A stretch of 53,191 nucleotides of DNA from an uncultured Gammaproteobacteria bacterium (GTDB taxonomy: Bacteria; Pseudomonadota; Gammaproteobacteria; GCA-002705445; GCA-002716945), in contig CAJWPJ010000006.1 in assembly GCA_913045115.1 (NCBI GenBank), forward strand, positions 1 through 53,191, written 5' to 3'. The stretch's first letter is position 1; each line of letters begins with the position of its first letter. Below the pieces are notes generated by a model that did not search any database, had not been told where the DNA came from, and saw only the letters and a program-made list of their open reading frames with translations. Position numbers and translations under genes: made by a program. Positions 44,295-51,955 of this stretch are shown here, piece by piece.

Positions 44295-45163
44295 TTTTTG
44301 AAAATTAATAAGTCCTTATGACCTACATGTACTTTTATTTTTTTATTAAGTATCTGATCAAGCTTTTCGGTATACCATATCTTCAACATTGATCTATCAA
44401 TGCCCTCCATATGATACAAAGTTTTTTTTATATCTAATATATATCTTTTTAAGAATAATATATCTTGATTAGATTTATTACTTACAACCCATGGAGAGTC
44501 AGCTGTCTTTACTGTATAGCCTAATTTTTTTGCTCTCTGTGTTACGAAAGAAATCGACTTGTAGCCTAATGCTTTTCCAAATCCTTTATCTGACATCTGA
44601 TGATTGTTGAAAAAAGATGTAATATATTTATCAAACGGGTGACTTTTTTTCCATTTAATGGTGCCATCAAAACACAGCGAGTAAAATAATATATTTTTTT
44701 TCTCAATTTTTTTTAGTGAAGTATCAATCGATGACTTGGACATTAAATCTAAAGCCGCGGAATAACTGATAACATATGTGTCTAAATCTTTCATCTGATA
44801 AGTATCACAATCAGCTTTCTTGATCTTCACATTAGATTTTTTTTGTAAAGCATCGCTTATGACTAGATTCAGATTGTTAGTATTTGATTTTATTGTAAAA
44901 ATATTTTTCAAATAGCGTCGCATGTTACTCTTAATTGATTTGAGTAAATTCATATCATTATCAATGAGTATAGTATCTGTAAATAATAATCCTCGCTTAA
45001 GAGTCCATATCAAAAAGCTACCTGAACCCGTGCACATATCAACTAATCTATAATTATTGCTAGCATTTTGTTTTTTCATAAAGTCAATCAAAATTGTACT
45101 TCTTGCTAAATCATCGTAATGAATTCGCATATTGATCCATGATTTGCTGAATTTATTGTCCAT
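44291..45163 (-). CDS. Class I SAM-dependent methyltransferase
   Basis: A 290-residue methyltransferase. RLVDMCTGSGSFLIWTLKRG is motif I, ILIDND an acidic strand end, and YVISYSAALDLMS the likely motif IV region. The acceptor is unknown. The ATG at 45163 is used rather than TTG at 45166. Overlaps the GT4 gene by 11 bases and the flippase-like gene by four, inside a five-gene minus-strand run. Confidence 0.78.
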   Translation of the reverse strand: MDNKFSKSWINMRIHYDDLARSTILIDFMKKQNASNNYRLVDMCTGSGSFLIWTLKRGLLFTDTILIDNDMNLLKSIKSNMRRYLKNIFTIKSNTNNLNLVISDALQKKSNVKIKKADCDTYQMKDLDTYVISYSAALDLMSKSSIDTSLKKIEKKNILFYSLCFDGTIKWKKSHPFDKYITSFFNNHQMSDKGFGKALGYKSISFVTQRAKKLGYTVKTADSPWVVSNKSNQDILFLKRYILDIKKTLYHMEGIDRSMLKIWYTEKLDQILNKKIKVHVGHKDLLIFKK

Positions 45164-46142
45164 CAAGTACCTGCTTAAATTTAAAACCTACTTCTTTCCA
45201 TCTAGTAGACCGTTCATTTTGACGTACTGTTTGGTCGCGAAATAAGTCTTCGATTGCCTTTGCTATCTCTTGGCAATTATCAACATTTACGTATTTTCGT
45301 TTAAAACCTTTTAAGTTTTCCCTAAACACAGGCAGATCTGAGACAACTACAGGTAATCCTAATGTCGCTGCCTCCACATTTGCCATACCATATCCCTCAT
45401 AATGACTCAGACAAATATATATTTGCGACTCCAGAAGTATTTTAATTAAATTATTATTGTCTTCTATCTGGCCAAGAAACTTTACTCTGTGACTAAGATT
45501 CAAATCATCTATAAGATTGTAGAGAGAATGTGTGTAAGGGTCGCTTTTTTTGTATTTTCCAACAATTGATAAATTCCATTTTTCATCTAAGTAGGTCAGT
45601 GTTTTTATACAAGATTCTATATTTTTTCTTGGAATGATAGATCCAACACATATAAGATTATAGCCATGTTTTTTATCATGATTGTTTTTGAAGTAATCTT
45701 CATCAACACCGGGATGGACGACATCTATAAATTTTTTATTATTCAACATCCTTTGGACAGTTTTTTTCATAGTTTTGCTCACCGTAATTAGACTATGTGC
45801 TTCTGAAAATATTTTTCTTTCCTTTAGTTTAAGTGCTATGTCACCATATTTATTTTTCTCATATGAAACAGGGTGATGTATCAAAATAATTACTCGATAT
45901 TTTCTGACAAGGTTATTAAATACAGAATACATCTTAGCTGCTATCAAGCCATCTATAATAATAATTGAGTCTTTAGGTATTTTGTATATAGTGTTCAAAA
46001 AGTTCAACATAGTTAATGATGAACTAGAAGGATATATATTTGTTACTTTAAAACCTATTTGATAAAGGTAACTGAGTATATTTTGATCATATTTATTACC
46101 TCCACTAATACTATTCAGGTCTGGCGTAATGAAGTAATTCAC
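45153..46142 (-). CDS. GT4 family glycosyltransferase
   Basis: A 329-residue GT-B enzyme. NYFITPDLNSISGGNKYDQNIL is the N-terminal glycine loop. VGSIIPRKNIESCI and LSHYEGYGMANVEAATLGLPVVVSDLPVF are the C-terminal nucleotide-sugar domain, with the E-x7-E motif altered to E-x6-E-like spacing at YEGYGMANVE. Acceptor and sugar unknown. Start is GTG at 46142, one base after the PTPS-like gene. Pairing of a glycosyltransferase with pterin-type proteins recalls cyanobacterial pterin glycosides, but this is only a suggestion. Confidence 0.84.
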   Translation of the reverse strand: MNYFITPDLNSISGGNKYDQNILSYLYQIGFKVTNIYPSSSSLTMLNFLNTIYKIPKDSIIIIDGLIAAKMYSVFNNLVRKYRVIILIHHPVSYEKNKYGDIALKLKERKIFSEAHSLITVSKTMKKTVQRMLNNKKFIDVVHPGVDEDYFKNNHDKKHGYNLICVGSIIPRKNIESCIKTLTYLDEKWNLSIVGKYKKSDPYTHSLYNLIDDLNLSHRVKFLGQIEDNNNLIKILLESQIYICLSHYEGYGMANVEAATLGLPVVVSDLPVFRENLKGFKRKYVNVDNCQEIAKAIEDLFRDQTVRQNERSTRWKEVGFKFKQVLDGQ

Positions 46143-46143
46143 A

Positions 46144-46536
46144 TTAAATGTTTTTAGTATATGATGCTGAGGCCAAGTGATTTTCTTTAAGCGTTATTTT
46201 GATTGAGGAAAGTTTTTTTACAGGGAATTCTCTAGACTCAAGTTCATAAATAATATCCTCAGTAAATTTTTTTGCCATGAACTCTGTTGTTGTAATGTTT
46301 CCTTTAAGATCCTCTATATCATCAAGATTTTTATAATTATATTTTGATATTACACTTTTGAGAACATCTGTTGCAAGACCGATATCAATAATTATGTTTT
46401 TTTCGATTAGATCTTTAGATAATATCATGAGATCAATAATATATGTTGTCCCATGCAAGTTCTTTGCAGGTCCAAAAAAATCATCTCCCAAACTATGGGC
46501 AATAAAACAATAGTCTCTTATTTTTAATTCATACAT
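46144..46536 (-). CDS. Degenerate PTPS/QueD-like protein
   Basis: A 130-residue protein of the 6-pyruvoyl-tetrahydropterin synthase fold. Compared with the canonical QueD at 25960, the first zinc histidine is kept (FIAHS), but the catalytic cysteine position is alanine and the third zinc ligand is threonine (GPAKNLHGTTY versus [10 protein letters not shown]). The Asp-His pair is Asn-Tyr (YNYKNLDD), and only the pterin-anchoring glutamate is kept (KENHLASASY). It likely binds a pterin-like molecule but does not do QueD chemistry. Coupled to the MDR gene by a one-base overlap. Confidence 0.78.
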   Translation of the reverse strand: MYELKIRDYCFIAHSLGDDFFGPAKNLHGTTYIIDLMILSKDLIEKNIIIDIGLATDVLKSVISKYNYKNLDDIEDLKGNITTTEFMAKKFTEDIIYELESREFPVKKLSSIKITLKENHLASASYTKNI

Positions 46537-47504
46537 TAGTATCTAACCACTTTACATAAGCCTCTTGTATATTCTTCCTCAAAGAAGTTTGGTAAATCTT
46601 TTAATAGGATTTCATTACTATCAAGTAATAAATCTAAATCTCTGTCGTCTAACATGCTTAATGCAAGAGACCTTCTTTTTAGATTATCAAATTTTCTTAA
46701 TTTATATGATGCCATATTACCAACTTGTGAAAAAATTATGTTTAATCTTCGCGAAAAACAATTCTCACCCATTTTTATCTTTGATTGCTGCTTGCCATAC
46801 CAGCTAAGTACACAAACTTTGGTATCTAGATCAGTATAATCAAATATTTGTTCTAGAGCAGTAATGTTGCCTGAACACTCATATATGATATCAGCATTTT
46901 TAATATTGTCCGTATTGTCTTCAAAAGTTATGCCTAGTCTGTTACATAAACTTCTTTTTTTTACATCTTTGTCAATGATTATAATTTCGATACCAAATGT
47001 TTTGGAAAGGACATAGGCCATTAAAAGACCAACGATTCCAGCACCTATTACATAAACCTTATCTCCTATGGATGGCTTACTATCCCACATAGCATTGATA
47101 GCTGTTTCCATATTTGCTGTAAGTAACGCTCTTCTGACGGGAATTGTCTCAGGGATTACAGTGACTAATGATGAATCGATGATGTATTTAGACTGATGTG
47201 GATACATGGTGTATACCATCTTATCTAGAAAGTCCTTTGAACCTTTAATGACTTTACCTACATTCAAATAGCCGTATTTGACTCGTGTGTTGAATGAGCC
47301 CTCTTGGTGTGGAGCTTTCATGAATTTAAATTGATTAGATGGAACCTGTGAGTCAAAAACAATTTTCTCTGTTCCATAGCTTATACCAGTATAAAAAGTC
47401 TTAATGAGTAATTCATCTCTATCAAGTGTATTTTTTAATGATTCAGTTTCAATACTCCCCTTTTTTTTAGAAACCCAAAATGATTGTGCGGTATAATGAT
47501 CCAT
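46536..47504 (-). CDS. MDR-family dehydrogenase without zinc ligands
   Basis: A 322-residue medium-chain dehydrogenase/reductase. VYVIGAGIVGLLMAYVLSK is the NAD(P)-binding motif. The catalytic-zinc loop reads FYTGISYGTEKIVF with no cysteine, and the structural-zinc cysteine cluster is absent. KAPHQEGSFNTRVKYGYLNVG and LTANMETAINAMWD resemble a subgroup near BchC and alphaproteobacterial relatives. Likely a reductase or epimerase of an unknown substrate. First gene of the minus-strand run; its ATG is two bases from the divergent CDP-alcohol gene. Confidence 0.8.
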   Translation of the reverse strand: MDHYTAQSFWVSKKKGSIETESLKNTLDRDELLIKTFYTGISYGTEKIVFDSQVPSNQFKFMKAPHQEGSFNTRVKYGYLNVGKVIKGSKDFLDKMVYTMYPHQSKYIIDSSLVTVIPETIPVRRALLTANMETAINAMWDSKPSIGDKVYVIGAGIVGLLMAYVLSKTFGIEIIIIDKDVKKRSLCNRLGITFEDNTDNIKNADIIYECSGNITALEQIFDYTDLDTKVCVLSWYGKQQSKIKMGENCFSRRLNIIFSQVGNMASYKLRKFDNLKRRSLALSMLDDRDLDLLLDSNEILLKDLPNFFEEEYTRGLCKVVRY

Positions 47505-47516
47505 AAATGGATTATA
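47492..47516. promoter_or_regulatory. Back-to-back divergent -10 boxes (MDR / CDP-alcohol transferase)
   Basis: Starts at 47504 (minus) and 47507 (plus) are two bases apart. The minus strand has an extended -10, TGCTATAAT, whose hexamer (47516-47511) ends six bases before the ATG, inside the other gene. The plus strand has TATAAT at 47492-47497, nine bases before its ATG, inside the MDR gene. No good -35 boxes are visible. Both transcripts would be leaderless or nearly so. Confidence 0.55.
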
Positions 47517-48217
47517 GCAAAAATATCTCAGGTAAATATGCTGGTTTGATGTTATTTTTTTTTAATGTAGCGTATCTATTATTATTAATAAGCACATTAA
47601 TGCCTTACGATTTGAAAAAGGAAATTCTCATTATTTCTATAGGGATAATGATATTTTTTTTTTCAATACTGACATTTGTTCTAAAAGTAACAGAAGTTGA
47701 TATTAATATTCCTAATACGATCACAAACTGTAGATTAGTTCTTAACATCTTTATTTTTATCTGTATCCTGAATATAGAGCTACATGATAGTTATAAAATA
47801 TTATTGCTTGTTTTATTGAGCTTATTGCTTGATGGAGTGGATGGATATTTATCTAGATACCTAAATCAAAGTACTGAATTTGGAAGAGTATTTGATCAAG
47901 AGGTTGATAATTTTTTAATATTCATCCTTGCATTTTCATTAATATATAACCACAATTTTAGTAGCATACTATTATGTGTCCCCTTCTATCGATACATATT
48001 CGTAATTTTAATTAGGCAAGGATTTATAAGTGGAGAGGATCTACCAGAATCCTTATTCAGAAAATCGATATGTGTTCTTACAATATTGGTATTAGCCTTA
48101 TGTAACTTTTATTTTTTTATTGAATCAGTTAGAGGTTTAATATATATAATTATTATATTAGTTTCATATTCTTTTATGAAAGATACAATTTATTTGTATA
48201 GGAGAAAAAATGTATAG
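47507..48217 (+). CDS. CDP-alcohol phosphatidyltransferase family protein
   Basis: A 236-residue membrane enzyme with about six spans. The family motif D-x2-D-G-x2-A-R-x8-G-x3-D-x3-D is seen as LLDGVDGYLSRYLN ... FGRVFDQEVD (Asp109, Asp112, Asp130, Asp134), with serine for the usual alanine before Arg117. It transfers a phosphoalcohol from CDP-linked lipid to another alcohol. Two spans precede the catalytic domain. Substrates unknown; it is not an obvious PgsA or PssA by position. Overlaps yceI by 8 bases. Confidence 0.82.
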   Translation: MDYSKNISGKYAGLMLFFFNVAYLLLLISTLMPYDLKKEILIISIGIMIFFFSILTFVLKVTEVDINIPNTITNCRLVLNIFIFICILNIELHDSYKILLLVLLSLLLDGVDGYLSRYLNQSTEFGRVFDQEVDNFLIFILAFSLIYNHNFSSILLCVPFYRYIFVILIRQGFISGEDLPESLFRKSICVLTILVLALCNFYFFIESVRGLIYIIIILVSYSFMKDTIYLYRRKNV

Positions 48218-48785
48218 AAAGATTTTAATACTTTTACTGTTCCCCCTTGTTGCTTATTCTTCTGTAGATAAGTACGTAATCGACAAAACTCACTTTGCTG
48301 TAGGATTTTTAGTTGAACATGTTGGTTATGCAAAAACTTTAGGAATGTTTCGAGAGATTGACGGCACTTACAGTCATGATACATCTAATAATACAATCAA
48401 TGATATTAACATTATCATAAAGACAGAAAGTGTTTTTACAAATCATAATAAAAGAGATGAACATCTCATGAGTCCTGACTTTTTAAATGTAGCAAAATAT
48501 CCAGAAATGATATTTACTGCAAATAATGTAGAAATTACTAATGACAAAACTATTATAAATGGTGAATTGACACTTCTTGGTGTTACTAAACCTCTAGTCC
48601 TAACAGGGACAATAAATAAAATGGCAAAATATCCCTTTGGTGGCATTATAAAGCCATACGTAATGGGTATTTCTGCACGAGGAGTAATTAAGAGATCAGA
48701 GCATGGTATGATGTACGCAATTAAAGATAATCTTGTTGGTGACGAAATAGAATTAATAATTGAATTTGAAGCAAGAAGACAATAA
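48210..48785 (+). CDS. YceI-family polyisoprenoid-binding protein
   Basis: A 191-residue exported lipocalin-like protein. Signal peptide MYRKILILLLFPLVAYSS, then YVIDKTHFAVGFLVEHVGYAKTLGMF (quoted in part), DEHLMSPDFLNVAKYPEMIF and LTLLGVTKPLVLTGTIN, the YceI pattern. Members bind long isoprenoids. A strong AGGAG site precedes the ATG, which lies inside the end of the CDP-alcohol gene, so the two are probably one transcript. Confidence 0.9.
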   Translation: MYRKILILLLFPLVAYSSVDKYVIDKTHFAVGFLVEHVGYAKTLGMFREIDGTYSHDTSNNTINDINIIIKTESVFTNHNKRDEHLMSPDFLNVAKYPEMIFTANNVEITNDKTIINGELTLLGVTKPLVLTGTINKMAKYPFGGIIKPYVMGISARGVIKRSEHGMMYAIKDNLVGDEIELIIEFEARRQ

Positions 48786-49447
48786 TGTCAGCTGAATCAC
48801 CAATAATTGATGATAATCTTCGGAAATATATAGACCTAGTTGGTTACAATGAGTCCGAGTTACTCAAAAGAAATAGAGAAGAAACACAAAAACTTGGGCC
48901 ACTCTCCATAATGCAAGTTGGGGCTGCTCAAGGGGCATTCTTATCAATCATATGCAAAGTATCAAATTTTAAGAGTTGTCTAGAGGTAGGAGTTTTTACT
49001 GGTTATAGCTCATTATGTATCGGTAGTTCAATTAGTGATGAATCAAAACTAACAGTCATCGATAATAGTGCTGAGTATCTAGATATTGCAAGAAAATATT
49101 GGAAACTAGCAAACATTGATAAAAAAATAGACGTTATAGAGAGTCATGCAATGGATGCACTCTCGGAGTTGAAGGATAGGAATGAGAGTAAATTTGATTT
49201 TGCCTTTATAGATGCTGATAAGGCAAACTATTGTGAGTATTATGATTTAATAGTCTCAATGATGACCTCAGGTGGATTGTTATGTATAGATAATACACTA
49301 TGGAAAGGACGAGTGTATGATTCTGATAATCATAGCAGTAGTACAAAAGCAATAAGAGCGCTAAATGAAAAGATAAAAAAAGATAAAAGAGTTGATCATG
49401 CAATTATGACGATTTATGATGGCATGACTATTTGTTATGTGAAGTGA
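48785..49447 (+). CDS. O-methyltransferase, caffeoyl-CoA type
   Basis: A 220-residue class I methyltransferase of the Methyltransf_3 (catechol/caffeoyl-CoA O-methyltransferase) group. CLEVGVFTGYSSLCIGSSI is motif I, FDFAFIDADKANYCEYYD the metal- and substrate-binding motif, and GGLLCIDNTLWKGRVYD the third signature. Substrate unknown. Shares one base with yceI (TAATG) and one with trhO (TGATG). Confidence 0.9.
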   Translation: MSAESPIIDDNLRKYIDLVGYNESELLKRNREETQKLGPLSIMQVGAAQGAFLSIICKVSNFKSCLEVGVFTGYSSLCIGSSISDESKLTVIDNSAEYLDIARKYWKLANIDKKIDVIESHAMDALSELKDRNESKFDFAFIDADKANYCEYYDLIVSMMTSGGLLCIDNTLWKGRVYDSDNHSSSTKAIRALNEKIKKDKRVDHAIMTIYDGMTICYVK

Positions 49448-50139
49448 TGTTTGTATATAGTTTTTATAAATTTGAGAAAGTATCTGACTTATCAATAAAA
49501 AAAAATGCCTTATTAAGGAATCTTAATAAACTAAATGTAAAAGGGACTATACTTATCTCTGCCGAAGGAATTAATGTAAACCTAAGTCAGAGTGAACAGC
49601 TCCTAAATCAAGCAGTAGACTTTATCGATAAAGAAATATCTTTAGAAGGTGTCCATTTTAATAAAACCAAATGTAGTAATATTGCTTTTCAGAAACTCAA
49701 AGTAAAGATTAAAAAAGAGATCATAAGATTTGATCATCAGATTAGTGAGAGGAAAAACACTCGCTTTAAAAGGGTACTCCCTAAGGATTGGGATGAATTG
49801 ATTAATAGTAATGCACAAGTAATTGATATGAGAAATAATTTTGAATTCAATTTAGGTACCTTTAATAATGCTATCAATTTAAAAATGATTAACTTTACTG
49901 ATCTTAAAGATAGAGCGGATGATCTAGGCCAATTGGACAAAAAAAAGAAAACTGCAATTTTTTGTACAGGAGGAATCAGATGTGAAAAGGCGGCTGAATA
50001 TCTAGGTGACTTAGGCTTTGATAATATTTTTCAACTTGAAGGTGGGATAATTAACTATTTGTCTAATACACAAGGTGAATCATGGAATGGCGATTGTTTT
50101 GTATTTGATGATAGGATACTTCTAAAAAGTAACTTGTAA
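49447..50139 (+). CDS. trhO: tRNA uridine-34 hydroxylase TrhO (rhodanese)
   Basis: Forms 5-hydroxyuridine at position 34 of tRNAs. The UPF0176 N-terminal domain (KGTILISAEGINVNLS) is followed by a rhodanese domain with active-site FCTGGIRCEKAAEYL and a GGIINYLSNT segment; the DMRNNFEFNLGTFNNAINL region is conserved. The ATG at 49447 overlaps the O-methyltransferase stop, giving 230 residues. E. coli YceA/TrhO is about 350; the C-terminal zinc-like extension is absent. Overlaps convergent ccmI by 18 bases. Confidence 0.9.
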   Translation: MFVYSFYKFEKVSDLSIKKNALLRNLNKLNVKGTILISAEGINVNLSQSEQLLNQAVDFIDKEISLEGVHFNKTKCSNIAFQKLKVKIKKEIIRFDHQISERKNTRFKRVLPKDWDELINSNAQVIDMRNNFEFNLGTFNNAINLKMINFTDLKDRADDLGQLDKKKKTAIFCTGGIRCEKAAEYLGDLGFDNIFQLEGGIINYLSNTQGESWNGDCFVFDDRILLKSNL

Positions 50140-51090
50140 CTTTATATCTCTAGTCTCCTTGTAGTTATTAATATCCATTCTAAAAACCTCAGTAGGCCTA
50201 GAGTCACTAGTAAACCTATCACTTTGTGAATGTTTGATTACAAATTCAAAATTGTCAGGAATGTCAACATTACTCTTTATCATAAAGTCATCAGTCGTAA
50301 ACTTGACCTCAAAGTTATCACTTGTAACACTCACTCTCTTAATTGCAAATGGTTGATTAATGTTCTTTTCTTTAAGGATCATAAAGAAATATCCTTCGTA
50401 CATTTTTTTTGAGGAAACTGACAGATGCAAGATAGTCCGATTATTATTGGAATTATTCACTAAATCAGTTAGTAATTTCTTATACTCCTTTTTATTAGCA
50501 ATATCTGGATGCTTTATGATTTTAGTCAACGTGGTTTGCGCTAAAGCATTATCGTTGACATTAAAAGAAAAACTTAATAGATCCAGTAGAGCTTGAGGAT
50601 CGTCTGTTTTATTAAAATATACTGATAGATATTTTTCAATTAAGTCCTTATTAATGATCTCGCTGTCGCTTCTTAGAACTAAAATATACTCACGAAGTGC
50701 ATCCATGTTGTCTGGACTTAAATTAATTGCTACCTGATATGCCTTTGAGGCTTTCTGGTAGTTCTTTATAATTGAATATGATTTCCCAAGCATTAGCCAA
50801 CCATTAAAGTCATTAGACGAATTAAGGAGGCGAGCCTCTAATTTAGGTATATTCTCTTTAATAGTTCGAATATTGCTTCTAACGGATAAGTTTTTGGTAT
50901 GAATTTCTTTGTATTTAGCGGTATTAGTAAAATCATAGCTCAATGAAAAGATATAAAGCGTAAATAAAGAGAGAACTAATACAAATGTTATTTTTAATCG
51001 ACTAGATTTACTATCATCACTGGCGTCTCTATTTTTGCTTAGTATAATTAAATAAATTACAAGCAAACCTAATAGAAATAGATAAATCAT
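50122..51090 (-). CDS. ccmI: Cytochrome c biogenesis protein CcmI
   Basis: TPR apocytochrome chaperone of System I. Two N-terminal spans (MIYLFLLGLLVIYLIIL and LKITFVLVLSLFTLYIFSL) flank a loop, then a TPR region (FNGWLMLGKSYSIIKNYQKASKAY, PDNMDALREYILVL) and a C-terminal beta domain (PFAIKRVSV). 322 residues, smaller than E. coli's bifunctional CcmH. Coupled to ccmH by a four-base overlap. Confidence 0.88.
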   Translation of the reverse strand: MIYLFLLGLLVIYLIILSKNRDASDDSKSSRLKITFVLVLSLFTLYIFSLSYDFTNTAKYKEIHTKNLSVRSNIRTIKENIPKLEARLLNSSNDFNGWLMLGKSYSIIKNYQKASKAYQVAINLSPDNMDALREYILVLRSDSEIINKDLIEKYLSVYFNKTDDPQALLDLLSFSFNVNDNALAQTTLTKIIKHPDIANKKEYKKLLTDLVNNSNNNRTILHLSVSSKKMYEGYFFMILKEKNINQPFAIKRVSVTSDNFEVKFTTDDFMIKSNVDIPDNFEFVIKHSQSDRFTSDSRPTEVFRMDINNYKETRDIKLQVTF

Positions 51091-51443
51091 TTTATATATC
51101 TTCTAAGTAAAAAGAAGCCTAAAATTAAAACAAAAGCAAATGGACCAAGCCATAAAATTAGATTTTGTGTGTTAACTGGAGGTTCATAAAGTATATAAGA
51201 GCTGTATCTTTCAGCTAGAAAACTTTTTATCTCTCTCTCAGTCTTACCCATTTTGAGCATTTCCTTTATTTTTTCTTTCATATCTACTGCAAGAGGTGCC
51301 TCAGATTCTGCAAGATTTTGATTCTGACAAACCATGCATCTGAGCTCCTCTATTAAGTTTGTATACTGTTTATCTATATCTTTTGCATAAGAGACATTCA
51401 TAGATAATAAAATTATAATTAGATTTAATAATCTCATTCTCAT
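51087..51443 (-). CDS. ccmH: Cytochrome c maturation protein CcmH
   Basis: Thioredox membrane protein that reduces apocytochrome cysteines. Signal peptide, then LRCMVCQNQNLAESEAPLAVDMKEKI with the CxxC, and one C-terminal span (LWLGPFAFVLILGFFLLRRY). 118 residues is the short form of the family, with the TPR part in the separate CcmI gene. Overlaps ccmG and ccmI by four bases each. Confidence 0.95.
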   Translation of the reverse strand: MRMRLLNLIIILLSMNVSYAKDIDKQYTNLIEELRCMVCQNQNLAESEAPLAVDMKEKIKEMLKMGKTEREIKSFLAERYSSYILYEPPVNTQNLILWLGPFAFVLILGFFLLRRYIK

Positions 51444-51955
51444 TTACTCAAAAGTGGTAACATTTTTTCCTGAATGATTTGAGCATCAATGGGGCCAATA
51501 TGTTTAAATTGGATTATTTGGTTTTCGTCGAGGATATATGTCTCAGGAACCCCGTAAACACCAAGATCTAGTGCTAGATCACCCAGACTATCCTTTATAA
51601 TCACTCTATAAGGATTTCCTCTCATGCTTAACCACCCAACTGCATCTTTAGTATCATCTTTATAGTTTATACCTACTAAATCAATATCTTCATTTTTTGA
51701 TAGTTGTATTAGATATGAATGCTCTCTCTCACATTCAAGACACCAGCTTGCCCACACATTAACAATAGTCTTCTTATCCAAAAAGCTACTATTTGATAGT
51801 AAGGAATTTGAATAAAGGTCAGGAAGTTTGAATTGTGGAAAACTCTTGCCTAATAGAGGTGACTGTATTTTTTTAGGATCATAATAGAGCCCCTTAAAAA
51901 GAAAAATACTGATAAAAATAAAAATGGTGGCATATAGGATGAAACTTTTATTCAT
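51440..51955 (-). CDS. ccmG: Thiol:disulfide interchange protein CcmG/DsbE
   Basis: Periplasmic thioredoxin of cytochrome c maturation. One N-terminal anchor ([16 protein letters not shown]), then [17 protein letters not shown] with the CxxC active site CLEC, and [15 protein letters not shown] with the conserved cis-proline and IQFKHIGP. 171 residues, typical. Overlaps ccmF by 8 and ccmH by four bases. Confidence 0.95.
   Translation of the reverse strand: MNKSFILYATIFIFISIFLFKGLYYDPKKIQSPLLGKSFPQFKLPDLYSNSLLSNSSFLDKKTIVNVWASWCLECEREHSYLIQLSKNEDIDLVGINYKDDTKDAVGWLSMRGNPYRVIIKDSLGDLALDLGVYGVPETYILDENQIIQFKHIGPIDAQIIQEKMLPLLSK

Noticed and set aside
45153-46142. GT4 of the candidate cluster considered as part of the LPS-core region.
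   Set aside because: It is 31 kb from the waaF/hldD cluster and translationally packed with PTPS-like, methyltransferase and flippase-like genes instead.
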